A stretch of 64,000 nucleotides of DNA from Castellaniella daejeonensis (GTDB taxonomy: Bacteria; Pseudomonadota; Gammaproteobacteria; Burkholderiales; Burkholderiaceae_B), in contig NZ_BAAAFN010000015.1 of NCBI RefSeq assembly GCF_039523555.1, positions 434,001 through 498,000 on the forward strand. Direction: 5' to 3'. This document shows positions 24,769 to 34,699 of this stretch, one piece after another. The position numbers were made by a program, and so were the translations under genes. Within the stretch, counting starts at the first letter, position 1, and every line of letters starts with the position of its first letter. The notes under the pieces are model-generated. The model made no database searches. It saw only the letters and a program-made list of their open reading frames with translations, and had not been told where the DNA came from.

Positions 24769-25977
24769 ATGGCCCATGTGACGACGCGGCCCGGCGGCGC
24801 GCGCCGCCGGATCCTGGTGTGGGCGGCGGCCTCCGGTCTGGTGGCGCTGGCCCTGTGGTATTTCTGGCCGGGCGGTGCGAGCGCCCCGGGAGGCCCCGGC
24901 GGGCGGGGATTCCGGATGGGGACTCAGGCCACGCCGGTCTCCGTGGCGCAGGCCGAACCCGGCCGCCTTGACCGCACCCTGCGGGCCCTGGGCACCGTGA
25001 CGCCGCTGGCAACCGTCACCATTCGTGCGCGCGTGGACGGTCCCCTGCAATCGGTGAATTTCGCTGACGGACAGGCCGTGAAGGCCGGCGACGTGCTGGC
25101 GGTGATCGATCCCCAGCCGTTCCGGATCCAGCTGGAACAGGCCCTGGGCCAGCAGATGCAGCATGCCGCCCAGCTCGATCAGGCGCGCCGCGACCTGGCC
25201 CGGTACGAACAGCTGTTCAAGCAGGATTCGGTGGCGCGCCAGCAGTTGGACGCGGCCCGGGCCCAGGTGCGTGAACTCCAGGGGCAGGCGAAGTCGGACC
25301 AGGCGGCGGTGGATGATGCGCGGCTGCAGCTGGGCTATACCGAGATCCGGGCCCCCGTGGACGGCCGCCTCGGCCTGCGCAAGGTCGATGCGGGCAACAT
25401 GATCCGCGCTTCCGATGCCGATGGCCTGGTGGTGCTGACCCGGAGCCGGCCGATCGACGTGGTGTTCTCGATTCCGCAGACCCGCCTGCAGGACCTGCTG
25501 GCGGCGCGCCGCGCCGAGCCCGGCCTGCAGGTGCGCTTGTTCAGCGATGCCGCCGGGACGCCGCTGGCCACCGGGACCCTGGTGGCGGTGGACAACCAGA
25601 TCGACCCGGCCACCGGCACTGTCCAGCTCAAGGCCCGCTTCGACAACGCCGACGAGTCCCTGTTTCCGAATCAGTTCGTCCAGGTCCGCCTGCGCCTGGG
25701 CACACAGGCAGGCGTGACGCTGCCCCTGCGCGCGGTGCAGCGCGGCTCGCAGGGCGAATACGTCTATCGGATCGATGCCGAGCGCAAGGCCAGGATCGTG
25801 CAGGTCGTGACCGGGGTGGATGACGGCGAACGCGTGGTGATCGAGTCCGGCCTGCAGGCCGGCGACACGGTGGTGGTCGAGGGCACGGACCGGCTGCGCG
25901 ATGGCAGCGAGGTCGAGGTCGTCTCCCCGGATGCGGCGCAGGCACATCCGGAGGCCGGCCGGAGCCCGGGTTCGTGA
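24769..25977 (+). CDS. mdtA: RND efflux periplasmic adaptor, MdtA/MuxA type
   Basis: 402 residues. One N-terminal membrane helix (about 14-33), then the adaptor order: lipoyl half (VTIRARVDGPLQSVNFADGQAVKAGDVLAVIDP), helical hairpin (about 120-185, Gln/Ala/Arg-rich), second lipoyl half (YTEIRAPVDGRLGLRKVDAGN), beta-barrel and a membrane-proximal domain ending in a Gly/Asp-rich tail. It bridges the inner-membrane pumps to the outer-membrane channel. The stop overlaps the next start (GTGA), so it is coupled to mdtB. First gene of a four-gene operon. Confidence 0.93.
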   Translation: MAHVTTRPGGARRRILVWAAASGLVALALWYFWPGGASAPGGPGGRGFRMGTQATPVSVAQAEPGRLDRTLRALGTVTPLATVTIRARVDGPLQSVNFADGQAVKAGDVLAVIDPQPFRIQLEQALGQQMQHAAQLDQARRDLARYEQLFKQDSVARQQLDAARAQVRELQGQAKSDQAAVDDARLQLGYTEIRAPVDGRLGLRKVDAGNMIRASDADGLVVLTRSRPIDVVFSIPQTRLQDLLAARRAEPGLQVRLFSDAAGTPLATGTLVAVDNQIDPATGTVQLKARFDNADESLFPNQFVQVRLRLGTQAGVTLPLRAVQRGSQGEYVYRIDAERKARIVQVVTGVDDGERVVIESGLQAGDTVVVEGTDRLRDGSEVEVVSPDAAQAHPEAGRSPGS

Positions 25978-28900
25978 ACCTGTCTCGCCTGTTCATCCTG
26001 CGGCCGGTCGCCACGACCCTGGCGATGGTCGCGCTGGCGCTGGCAGGCCTGCTGGCTTACCGCGAACTGCCGGTATCGGCGCTTCCCCAGGTGGATTTCC
26101 CCACCATCCAGGTCACCACCCTGTATCCGGGCGCCGGCCCGGACGTCATGACCGCGCTGGTGACCTCGCCGCTGGAACGTCAGTTCGGCCAGATGCCGGG
26201 CCTGTCGCAGATGCTGTCCACCAGTTCGGGCGGTTCGTCGCGCATCACGCTGCGCTTCGACCTGGGCCTGCCGCTGGACGTGGCGGAACAAGAGGTGCAG
26301 GCGGCGATCAACGCCGCATCGAACCTGCTGCCTTCCGACATGCCTTCGCCGCCGATCTACAGCAAGATCAATCCGGCCGATGCCCCGGTGATGACCCTGG
26401 CGGTGACGTCGCCCACGCTGCCGCTGCCCCAGGTGCGCGACCTGATCGAGGTGCGCGTGGCGCAGAAGCTGTCGCAAATCGGCGGCGTCGGCCTGGTCAG
26501 CGTGGCGGGGGGGCAGCGGCCGGCGGTGCGCATCCAGGTCGATCCCCAGGCGCTGGCGGCCCACAGCCTGACGCTGGCCGATGTGCGCAGGGCCGTGACC
26601 CAGTCCAACGTCAACCAGCCCAAGGGCAACCTGGACGGGCCGCAGCGGTCGATCACCATCAGCGTCAATGACCAGCTCAAGGATCCGGCTGAATACGAGC
26701 GGCTCATCCTGGCCTATGAAAACGGCGCACCCCTGCGCCTGGGAGACGTTGCGCAGGTGCGACGCTCGGCGGAAAACCTGTACCAGGCCGCCTGGTTCGG
26801 CCGGACGCCTGCCATCCTGCTGAACATCCAGCGCCAGCCCGGGGCCAACGTGATCGAGGTGGTGGACCGCGTCCAGGCCCTGCTGCCCGGCTTGCGGGCC
26901 ACCCTGCCCACCGGCGTGGACCTGCAGGTGGCCTCCGACCGCACGCATACGATCCGCGATTCGGTCGCCCACGTGCAGATCGAGATGCTGCTGGCCATCG
27001 CCCTGGTGGTGGCGGTGACCTTCGCGTTCCTGCGCACCTGGCGGGCGACCCTGATCCCGGGAGTGGTCGTGCCGCTGTCCCTGGTGGGTACTTTCGCCGT
27101 GATGGCCCTGCTGGGCTTCAGCATCAACAACCTGACCCTGATGGCGCTGACCATCGCCACCGGGTTCGTGGTGGACGACGCCATCGTCATGATCGAAAAC
27201 ATCGCCCGCCACATCGAGGAAGGCGAGACGCCGATGGCGGCCGCGCTGCGCGGGGCGAAGCAGATCAGCTTCACGCTGGTGTCGCTGACCCTGTCGCTGA
27301 TCGCGGTGCTGATCCCGCTGTTGTTCATGGCCGATGTGGTCGGGCGGCTGTTCCGAGAGTTCGCCGTCACCCTGGCCGTGGCCATCCTGCTGTCGCTGCT
27401 GATTTCCCTGACGCTCACGCCCATGATGTGCGCCCGCATGCTGCGGCCGGCGTCCGAAGGCGGTACGGAATCGCTTGCCGCGCCGGACCGGGCTGGAACG
27501 AAAGGCGCCGGCCCGGAAGGCGGCAGGCCGGCTGGGTCCGGGCAGCGCGGCGGTCTCTGGATGGACCGGCTGATCGCGGCCTATGACCGGGGCCTGCAAT
27601 GGGTGCTCGCGCACCAGCGGACGACGCTGTGGGCGGTGGTGGTGACGCTGCTCGTCACGGCGGGCCTGTACGCGGCCATCCCCAAGGGTTTCTTCCCGCA
27701 GCAGGATACGGGGGCGCTGCAGGCCATCACCCAGGGGCCGCAGTCGGCCTCGTTCCAGGTCATGAGCCGCCTGCAGCAGCAGGCTGTCGAACGGGTGCTG
27801 GCCGACCCGGCGGTGGCTTCGGTGGCGTCTTTCATCGGCATCGACGGGGACAACACCACGCTGAATACCGGGCGCCTGCAGATCACGCTCAAGCCGCTGG
27901 CCGAGCGCGAGGACCGGGCGGGCGCCGTGATCGACCGCCTGCAGGCGGCGCTGCGGCCGGTCGTGGGCCTGGAGGCCTGGCTGCAGCCGGTGCAGGAACT
28001 GTCCGTCGAGGACCAGGTCAGCCGCGCCCAGTTCCAGATGACGCTGTCGGGACCGGACGAAGCGGCGTTGGCATCGTGGACGCCCAGGCTGGTGGACGCC
28101 CTGCGCGCGTTGCCGGAATTGCGCGATGTGGCCGGAGACCTGCAGGACCGCGGCCTGGCATTGTCCGTGGTGGTGGACCGCGATGCGGCGGCCCGGCTGG
28201 GCATCACCCAGGCGTCGATCGACGATGCACTCTACGACGCCTTCGGGCAGCGCCTGATTTCCACGATCTACACGCAGTCCGCGCAATACCGGGTGGTCCT
28301 GGAGGCAGGTGCCGATCTGCTCGACGGCGGCCCCGAGGCACTGCAGCACCTGCATGTGCCGACGGCTTCGGGCGGGGTCACGCCGCTGTCCAGCGTGGCG
28401 CGGTTCGAGCCCGGGCTGGCGCGCCTGGCCGTGCAGCGCCTGGACCAGTTCCCAGCCTCCACCGTCTCGTTCAGCCTGGCGCCGGGTACCGCACTTTCCG
28501 ACGCCGTGCAGGCCATCGAGTCGACACGCGCAGCGCTGGGCGTGCCGGATTCCATCGAGGTCCGGTTCCAGGGCGCGGCCCAGGCCTTCCAGGCCTCGCT
28601 GTCGAGCACGCTGTGGCTGCTGCTGGCGGCCGTGGTCACCATGTACATCGTGCTGGGCGTGCTGTACGAAAGCCTGATCCATCCGGTCACCATCCTGTCC
28701 ACGTTGCCATCGGCGGCCATCGGCGCCCTGCTGGCCCTGTGGCTGGGCGGCGCCGAACTGGACATGATCGGTGTGATCGGCATCATCCTGCTGATCGGGA
28801 TCGTGAAGAAGAACGCCATCCTGATGATCGATTTCGCGCTGGATGCCCAGCGGGAACGCGGCCTGGGGCCGCAGGCCGCGATCCACGAGGCCGCGCTGCT

Positions 28901-29114
28901 GCGCTTCCGGCCCATCCTGATGACGACCCTGGCGGCCTTCTTCAGCGCCATTCCGCTGATGCTGGCCTCCGGATCCGGGGCGGAACTGCGCCAGCCGCTG
29001 GGCCTGGCCATGGTCGGGGGGCTGCTGTGCAGCCAGTTGCTGACGCTCTTCACCACGCCCGTGATCTACCTGCTGTTCGAGCGGCTGGGCCGGCGGCGGG
29101 CGGCGGGCGGCTGA
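25974..29114 (+). CDS. mdtB: RND multidrug efflux transporter, MdtB/MuxB type
   Basis: 1046 residues from a GTG overlapping mdtA. Twelve membrane helices with two large periplasmic loops are visible. The proton-relay aspartates are Asp401-Asp402 in FVVDDAIVMIEN, and the relay lysine is in GIVKKNAILMIDF. It opens MNLSRLFILRPVATTLAMVALALAG, the MdtB-type start. In the MdtABC/MuxABC systems two different RND subunits form one heteromeric pump. A Gly/Pro-rich cytoplasmic insert of roughly 35 residues (about residues 490-525, SEGGTESLAAPDRAG...) separates the halves and is longer than in the sister subunit. Confidence 0.95.
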   Translation: MNLSRLFILRPVATTLAMVALALAGLLAYRELPVSALPQVDFPTIQVTTLYPGAGPDVMTALVTSPLERQFGQMPGLSQMLSTSSGGSSRITLRFDLGLPLDVAEQEVQAAINAASNLLPSDMPSPPIYSKINPADAPVMTLAVTSPTLPLPQVRDLIEVRVAQKLSQIGGVGLVSVAGGQRPAVRIQVDPQALAAHSLTLADVRRAVTQSNVNQPKGNLDGPQRSITISVNDQLKDPAEYERLILAYENGAPLRLGDVAQVRRSAENLYQAAWFGRTPAILLNIQRQPGANVIEVVDRVQALLPGLRATLPTGVDLQVASDRTHTIRDSVAHVQIEMLLAIALVVAVTFAFLRTWRATLIPGVVVPLSLVGTFAVMALLGFSINNLTLMALTIATGFVVDDAIVMIENIARHIEEGETPMAAALRGAKQISFTLVSLTLSLIAVLIPLLFMADVVGRLFREFAVTLAVAILLSLLISLTLTPMMCARMLRPASEGGTESLAAPDRAGTKGAGPEGGRPAGSGQRGGLWMDRLIAAYDRGLQWVLAHQRTTLWAVVVTLLVTAGLYAAIPKGFFPQQDTGALQAITQGPQSASFQVMSRLQQQAVERVLADPAVASVASFIGIDGDNTTLNTGRLQITLKPLAEREDRAGAVIDRLQAALRPVVGLEAWLQPVQELSVEDQVSRAQFQMTLSGPDEAALASWTPRLVDALRALPELRDVAGDLQDRGLALSVVVDRDAAARLGITQASIDDALYDAFGQRLISTIYTQSAQYRVVLEAGADLLDGGPEALQHLHVPTASGGVTPLSSVARFEPGLARLAVQRLDQFPASTVSFSLAPGTALSDAVQAIESTRAALGVPDSIEVRFQGAAQAFQASLSSTLWLLLAAVVTMYIVLGVLYESLIHPVTILSTLPSAAIGALLALWLGGAELDMIGVIGIILLIGIVKKNAILMIDFALDAQRERGLGPQAAIHEAALLRFRPILMTTLAAFFSAIPLMLASGSGAELRQPLGLAMVGGLLCSQLLTLFTTPVIYLLFERLGRRRAAGG

Positions 29115-29115
29115 C

Positions 29116-32100
29116 ATGCGATTCTTCGCCCTGTTCCTGCGCCGGCCGATAGGCACATCCCTGCTGTGCCTGGCGCTGGTCCTGGCCGGGGCGCTGGCGT
29201 TGCGTTTCCTGCCGGTGGCGCCGCTGCCGCAGGTGGATTTTCCGATGATCTCGGTCTCGGCCTCGCTGCCCGGGGCCAGCCCCGAGACCATGGCTTCCAG
29301 CGTGGCCATGCCGCTGGAGCAGTCGCTGGGCGCGATCGCCGGGGTGGAAAGCATGAGCTCGCGCAGCAGCGAAGGCCAGACCACCATTTCCCTGATGTTC
29401 GAGCTGGACCGCGACATCAACAGCGCCGCGCGCGACGTCCAGGCCGCCATCAATGCCGCGCGGCCCATGCTGCCTTCGGGCATGCGCGACAACCCCACCT
29501 ATCGCAAGGTGAATTCGTCGTCCTCGCCGATCATGACGCTGGCGCTGACCTCGGACACCGCCACGCGCGGCGAGCTCTACGATCTGGCGTCCACCGTGCT
29601 GGCGCAGAAGCTGGCCCAGGTCAACGGCGTGGGGCAGGTGACGCTGGGCGGCAGCTCGCTGCCGGCCGTGCGGGTGCTGGTGGATCCGCGCGCGCTGGAA
29701 TCCATGGGAATCACGCTGGATCGCGTGCGCCAGGTCCTGCAGGATGTGAACTCGTTGCGTCCCGGCGGGCTGGTGCGCCGCGGCGACACCCAGTGGCAGA
29801 TCCACTCCAGCGGCCAGCTGCGCAAGGCTGCCGACTATGCGCCCCTGGTCGTGGAATGGCGCGACGGCCGTCCTGTGCGGCTGGGCGATGTGGCGCGGGT
29901 CGAGGACTCGGTCGAGGACACCAACCAGGTCGGCTATTTCAACGACCACCCCGCCGTGCTGATGATCATCCGCCGTCAGGCCGATGCCAACATCATCGAG
30001 ACGGTCGATGCGATCCGCGCGCTGTTGCCGGAATTCCAGGCGCTGCTGCCGGAGCAGGTGCGCCTGACCGTGGCACAGGACCGCACGCCCAGCATCCGGG
30101 CTTCCCTGTTCGAGGCCGAGCTGACCCTGGTGCTGTCGGTGGTGCTGGTGGTGGCCGTGGTGCTGGCCTTCCTGGGCAGCTGGCGCGCCGCGCTGATCCC
30201 GGCCATTGCCGTGCCGGCCTCGCTGATCAGCACCTTCAGCCTGATGTGGTGGTTCGGTTTCACCCTGAACACGATTTCCCTGATGGCCCTGATCGTGGCC
30301 ACCGGCTTCGTCGTGGACGATGCCATCGTGGTGCTGGAAAACATCATGCGCCATGTGGAGCGCGGCATGCGCCCGGCGCGCGCCGCCCTGCGGGGCGTGA
30401 CCGAGGTCGGCTTCACGGTGCTGGCCATGAGCCTGTCGCTGATCGCCGTGTTCATCCCCTTGTGGCTGGTGGGCGGCCTGGTGGGGCGGTTGTTCAAGGA
30501 ATTCGCCGTCACTTTGTCGGTGGCCATCGGCGTGTCTCTGCTGGTGTCGGTGACGCTGACGCCGGTGATGGCGGCGCGCCTGCTGCGCGCGCCGGGCACG
30601 CACGAAACCCCGCCCCGGGGCGTGCTGCGGAATTGGCTGCGGCGCTGCGGCCAGGCGGGCGAGGCCGCTTACCGGCGGTCCCTGCGCTGGTCGCTGGATC
30701 ATGGGCGCATCGTGCTGCTGCTGCTCCTGGCCACGGTAGGGCTGAACGTCTACCTGTATGCCAGCATTCCCAAGGGCTTTTTCCCGCAGCAGGATACGGG
30801 GCAGCTGATGGGTTTCTTTCGCGTCGACACCGGGACGTCCTTCGGCGAGACCCAGGCCCGGCTGGATGCGTTCCGGCGCGTGCTGCTGTCCGACCCGGCG
30901 GTGGATACCGTCACCGCCTATGCCGGCGGCCGCGGCGGCAGCAACTCCAGTTTCATCCAGGTGCAGCTCAAGCCCCTGAGCGAACGCACGGCCAGTGCCG
31001 GCGATGTCGTCAACCGCCTGCGCCCCCGTTTCGAGCATACGCCGGGGGCGCGCATGTTCCTGGTGCCGCAGCAGGATATCTTCGTGGGCCATTCCTCGCG
31101 GGCGGGTTCCTATTCCTACGTGCTGATGGGCAGCGACCTGGCCCTGCTGGGCCAATGGCTGCCGCGCGTGCGCAATGCCCTGGCCGCGCTGCCCGAACTC
31201 GTGGATGTGGACGACGATGTCGAGGACAAGGGCCGCCGGGTCGAACTGGTGGTCGACCGGGATGCGGCCCGGCGCCTGGGCGTGCAGATGGCGGACCTGG
31301 CGGGCGTGCTGAACAATGCCTTCAGCCAGCGCCAGGCGGCCGTGCTGTATGGCGTCCTGAACCAGTACCACGTCGTCATGGCGGTGCAGCCCCAGTACGC
31401 CCGGGACCTGCATTCCCTGCGGGCCTTGCAGGTGATCAACGCCGCCGGCGAGCGCGTCCCGCTGACGGCCTTCACCCGGATCACCGAAGGTACCGCGCCG
31501 CGCTCGGTCAATCACGAAGGCCTGCTGGCGGCCGATTCCGTGTCCTTCGGCCTGGCGCCCGGCGTATCCCTGGACCAGGCGCTGACCGCCATCGATCGCG
31601 CCGTGGCGCGCATCGGCATGCCCACGCAGGAGCTGCAGGGCGGGCTGGACCAGAGCGCCGGCATGATGCGCGATGCGGTGGCGCAGCAGCCCTGGATGCT
31701 GGTGGCGGCGCTGGTGGCCATGTACCTGGTGCTCGGCATGCTGTACGAAAGCACCCTCCACCCGATCACCATCCTGTCCACGCTGCCTTCCGCCGGCGTT
31801 GGCGCCTTGCTGGCCTTGCGGCTGGTGGGCATGGAGTTCACCCTGATCGCGCTGATCGGTGTCTTCCTGCTGATCGGCATCGTCAAGAAGAACGCCATCA
31901 TGATGGTGGACTTCGCCCTGCAGGCGCAGCGGCGCGAGGGCCTGGACCCGCGCGAAGCCATCTATCGAGCCTGCCTGGCGCGCCTGCGGCCGATCCTGAT
32001 GACCACCCTGTCGGCGATGCTGGGGGCGCTGCCGCTGCTGCTGGCCACGGGGGCGGGCGTGGAAATGCGCCAGCCCCTGGGGCTGACGATCTTCGGCGGC

Positions 32101-32226
32101 CTGTTGGTCAGCCAGGTGCTCACGCTCTACACTACGCCCGTCGTCTACCTGAGCCTGGATCGCCTGCGTGGATCCCGCCGCCGTGCTCCTCTCCCGCCGC
32201 AACAGGAACCTGCCCCCCATGGCTGA
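29116..32226 (+). CDS. mdtC: RND multidrug efflux transporter, MdtC/MuxC type
   Basis: 1036 residues, one base after mdtB. It starts MRFFALFLRRPIGTSLLCLALVLAGALALRF... with the MdtC-type opening. Proton-relay aspartates Asp401-Asp402 (FVVDDAIVVLEN) are at exactly the same positions as in the sister pump, and GIVKKNAIMMVDF supplies the relay lysine. In studied systems MdtC/MuxC partners MdtB/MuxB in a 2:1 heterotrimer; both relays being intact here means neither subunit looks dead. Likely substrates by homology are bile-salt-like amphiphiles and aromatic antibiotics such as novobiocin. The stop overlaps the next start by eight bases. Confidence 0.95.
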   Translation: MRFFALFLRRPIGTSLLCLALVLAGALALRFLPVAPLPQVDFPMISVSASLPGASPETMASSVAMPLEQSLGAIAGVESMSSRSSEGQTTISLMFELDRDINSAARDVQAAINAARPMLPSGMRDNPTYRKVNSSSSPIMTLALTSDTATRGELYDLASTVLAQKLAQVNGVGQVTLGGSSLPAVRVLVDPRALESMGITLDRVRQVLQDVNSLRPGGLVRRGDTQWQIHSSGQLRKAADYAPLVVEWRDGRPVRLGDVARVEDSVEDTNQVGYFNDHPAVLMIIRRQADANIIETVDAIRALLPEFQALLPEQVRLTVAQDRTPSIRASLFEAELTLVLSVVLVVAVVLAFLGSWRAALIPAIAVPASLISTFSLMWWFGFTLNTISLMALIVATGFVVDDAIVVLENIMRHVERGMRPARAALRGVTEVGFTVLAMSLSLIAVFIPLWLVGGLVGRLFKEFAVTLSVAIGVSLLVSVTLTPVMAARLLRAPGTHETPPRGVLRNWLRRCGQAGEAAYRRSLRWSLDHGRIVLLLLLATVGLNVYLYASIPKGFFPQQDTGQLMGFFRVDTGTSFGETQARLDAFRRVLLSDPAVDTVTAYAGGRGGSNSSFIQVQLKPLSERTASAGDVVNRLRPRFEHTPGARMFLVPQQDIFVGHSSRAGSYSYVLMGSDLALLGQWLPRVRNALAALPELVDVDDDVEDKGRRVELVVDRDAARRLGVQMADLAGVLNNAFSQRQAAVLYGVLNQYHVVMAVQPQYARDLHSLRALQVINAAGERVPLTAFTRITEGTAPRSVNHEGLLAADSVSFGLAPGVSLDQALTAIDRAVARIGMPTQELQGGLDQSAGMMRDAVAQQPWMLVAALVAMYLVLGMLYESTLHPITILSTLPSAGVGALLALRLVGMEFTLIALIGVFLLIGIVKKNAIMMVDFALQAQRREGLDPREAIYRACLARLRPILMTTLSAMLGALPLLLATGAGVEMRQPLGLTIFGGLLVSQVLTLYTTPVVYLSLDRLRGSRRRAPLPPQQEPAPHG

Positions 32227-33688
32227 TCGCGTGTCTTCGCGTCATGACGCGGACTCCGTTTCCGGGCGTCCGCATGCCCGCCGTTTTCCGCGCCGCACGG
32301 CGCGCGCGCTGCTGGCTGCCGCGGCTGTTCTGGCCGTTTCGGCCTGCGCCGTCGGCCCCGACTACCAGCGGCCCGTCCAGGACGTCGGCGTGGCCTATGC
32401 CCATGCCCCCGAAGGCCGCTGGATCCCGGCCGACACGCCGCCGCAGGCACTGCCCGCCGACTGGTGGGCGCTGTTCGGCGATCCGGTGCTGAACGACCTG
32501 ATGGACCGGATGCCCCGCGGGAACCTGGACCTGGCCCAGGCCGAAGCGCAGTTCCGGGAAGCCCGCGCCGCGCTGGATTCAGCGCGCGCGGGCCTGTTCC
32601 CGTCGCTGGGCGTGTCGGGTTCCGTGAACCGGGCCGGGCAGGGGGTGTCCGATGCGGGCAATCCCGCCACCACCTACAGCCTGTCGGCCACCGCCAGCTG
32701 GGAGGTCGACCTGTGGGGCCGTGTGCGGCGCGACGTGGAAGCGGCACGGGCCGGCGAGCAGGCCAGCGCCGCCGATCTGGATGCCATGCGCCTGAGTCTG
32801 CGGTCCACCCTGGCCCAGGCCTATTTCGGCGTGCGCGCCAGCCAGCTGCAGGACGCCTTGCTGGCCCGCACGCTGGACGAATATGCGCGTGCGCTGGAAA
32901 TGACGCGCAATCGTCTGGCGGCGGGTGTGGCGTCCCCCGCCGATGTGGCGGCGGCATCCGCGCAGCTGGACCAGGCTCGCGCCCAACGCATCCGCCTGGG
33001 GTGGCAGCGCGAGCAGCAGATCCATGCCATTGCGGTGCTGCTGGGACAGGTGCCGGCGAGCTTCCGGCTGGGCGGCGGCGCCAGCCTGCCGGCGGTGCCC
33101 CGGGTGCCGGTGGGCGTGCCTTCGGCCCTGTTGCTGCGCCGCCCCGACGTGGCGGGAGCCGAACGTCGGGTGGCGCAGGCCAATGCGCGCATCGGCGTGG
33201 CGCAGGCCGCCTGGTTCCCCGACCTGACCCTGAGCGCCCAGGGCGGCTACCGGGCGGCGGAATTCGCCTCGTGGATCATGGCGCCCGCGCGTTTCTGGAC
33301 CCTGGGGCCGGCCCTGGCGGCGAGCGTGTTCGACGGCGGCGCCCGCGCCGCTGCCGTGGCTTCCGCCCGGGCAGCCTACGACGCCCAGGCGGCTGCTTAC
33401 CGCAAGACGGTGCTGGATGCCCTGCGCGAGGTCGAGGATGCCTTGGTCCAGACCCAGGCGCTGGCAGAAGAGCAGGCCGCCCGGGACCGCGCGCTGGCGG
33501 CGGCCCGCGAAACCCTGCGCCAGGTCACCAACCAGTATCGGGCCGGCCTGGTCGATTACCTGAGCGTGGTCCAGGCGCAGACCAGTGCCCTGAGCGCCGA
33601 GCAGACGGCGCTCGATGTGCGCGCCGAGCGCCTGACGGCATCGACGCAGCTGATCGCCGCACTGGGCGGCGGTTATTCGTTCAACTGA
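32219..33688 (+). CDS. Outer-membrane efflux lipoprotein (NodT/OprM/OpmB type)
   Basis: 489 residues from the ATG at 32219, which overlaps mdtC by eight bases. A basic N-terminus precedes the lipoprotein signal LLAAAAVLAVSACAVGPDYQRP; the CAVGPDYxRP start of the mature protein is the NodT-family hallmark. Two long helical repeats follow, with RRPDVAGAERRVAQANARIGVAQAAWFPDLTLSAQGGY in the second. It completes the tripartite pump, as OpmB does in MuxABC-OpmB of Pseudomonas; enterobacterial mdtABC lacks such a gene. Its 3' end overlaps the convergent MutT-ThiE gene by eight bases. Confidence 0.93.
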   Translation: MADRVSSRHDADSVSGRPHARRFPRRTARALLAAAAVLAVSACAVGPDYQRPVQDVGVAYAHAPEGRWIPADTPPQALPADWWALFGDPVLNDLMDRMPRGNLDLAQAEAQFREARAALDSARAGLFPSLGVSGSVNRAGQGVSDAGNPATTYSLSATASWEVDLWGRVRRDVEAARAGEQASAADLDAMRLSLRSTLAQAYFGVRASQLQDALLARTLDEYARALEMTRNRLAAGVASPADVAAASAQLDQARAQRIRLGWQREQQIHAIAVLLGQVPASFRLGGGASLPAVPRVPVGVPSALLLRRPDVAGAERRVAQANARIGVAQAAWFPDLTLSAQGGYRAAEFASWIMAPARFWTLGPALAASVFDGGARAAAVASARAAYDAQAAAYRKTVLDALREVEDALVQTQALAEEQAARDRALAAARETLRQVTNQYRAGLVDYLSVVQAQTSALSAEQTALDVRAERLTASTQLIAALGGGYSFN

Positions 33689-34676
33689 CCAGCTGGCCGC
33701 GGATCGCGGCGATGCCGTGCGCGCCGTGCAGGCGCGCGGCTTCCAGCGTGTCGAGCGACTGGCCGCCGATGGCGAAGACGGGCCGGCCTGCTGCATCCGC
33801 AAGGGCCCGGAACCGGTCCCAGCCCAGGGCCTGGAGACCGGGGTGGGTGTCTGTTTTCAGGACGTGTCCCAGCACCACGAAATCGGCCTGGAGCTGGCGC
33901 GCGCATTCGATGTCCGCGGGCGTGTGGGCGGAAACCCCCAGCCAGCCCGGCGGCCGCGTGTCGTCCTGCAGGACGCGGGCCGCGTCGGCCGCCCGCAACT
34001 GCACGCCATCGGCTTCGGACCACCAGGCGACCGGATGCGCGCTGTTGACCAGGCAGCGGGCCCCATGCTGGCGGCACAGGGACAGGGTGGCGGAGAACGC
34101 CTCGCGCAGCGAGGCCGGATCGCCGTTCCAGTCCGGCTCGCGGAACTGCACCAGCTTCAGCCCGCGCAGCAGTTCCTGGCGCAGTTCGGCCAGCCAGCCG
34201 GACAGCCGGCCGGGCTGGCCGATCCGGCTGAGGCGGTAGCGCGTGGGCAGGCGCAGCCAGCGTAGCGGCGGGGCCGCAGCCGGCAGCAGCGAGCCGCCGC
34301 CGGGGCCGATGGGGTGTTCGGATTCATCCAGGCGGATTTCCCAGGGATCGACCCAGTCCAGCGCCTGGCTCTCGCGGCCATGGGGCTCGCCTTCCCAGGC
34401 GGTCACCTGGCAGAAGGCCAGTTCGACGATGGTCTTGGGATATTCGTGCACGTACACCACCCAGGGGTAGACGCGCGTGGCCCGGATGCCGAGTTCTTCA
34501 TCCAGTTCGCGCACCAGCGCCTGCTCGACGGTCTCGCCGGCTTCGATCTTGCCACCCGGGAATTCCCACCAGCCGGGCCAGGCCTTGCCTTCCGGGCGCT
34601 GCCCCAGCAGGAGCCGGCCCCGCGTATCGATGATCAGGCCGGCGGCCACGCGGATGTAGGGTTTCGAGTCAGTCAT
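33681..34676 (-). CDS. NUDIX (MutT-type) hydrolase fused to a ThiE-like domain
   Basis: 331 residues. Residues 1-135 are a MutT-like NUDIX domain with complete Nudix box (GGKIEAGETVEQALVRELDEELGI), suggesting 8-oxo-dGTP hydrolysis. After a linker, residues 165-331 form a thiamine-phosphate-synthase-like barrel (GLKLVQFREP..., VNSAHPVAWWSEADGVQL, VLGHVLKTDTHPG, FAIGGQ, GAHGIAAIRG). This fusion is widespread in beta- and gammaproteobacteria; the ThiE half is often catalytically uncertain. The ATG at 34676 gives the natural start (PYIRVAAGLIID). It lies 23 bases after the DUF815 gene on the same strand. Confidence 0.92.
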   Translation of the reverse strand: MTDSKPYIRVAAGLIIDTRGRLLLGQRPEGKAWPGWWEFPGGKIEAGETVEQALVRELDEELGIRATRVYPWVVYVHEYPKTIVELAFCQVTAWEGEPHGRESQALDWVDPWEIRLDESEHPIGPGGGSLLPAAAPPLRWLRLPTRYRLSRIGQPGRLSGWLAELRQELLRGLKLVQFREPDWNGDPASLREAFSATLSLCRQHGARCLVNSAHPVAWWSEADGVQLRAADAARVLQDDTRPPGWLGVSAHTPADIECARQLQADFVVLGHVLKTDTHPGLQALGWDRFRALADAAGRPVFAIGGQSLDTLEAARLHGAHGIAAIRGQLVS

Positions 34677-34699
34677 GGTGATTGATGAACGGTATCGGA

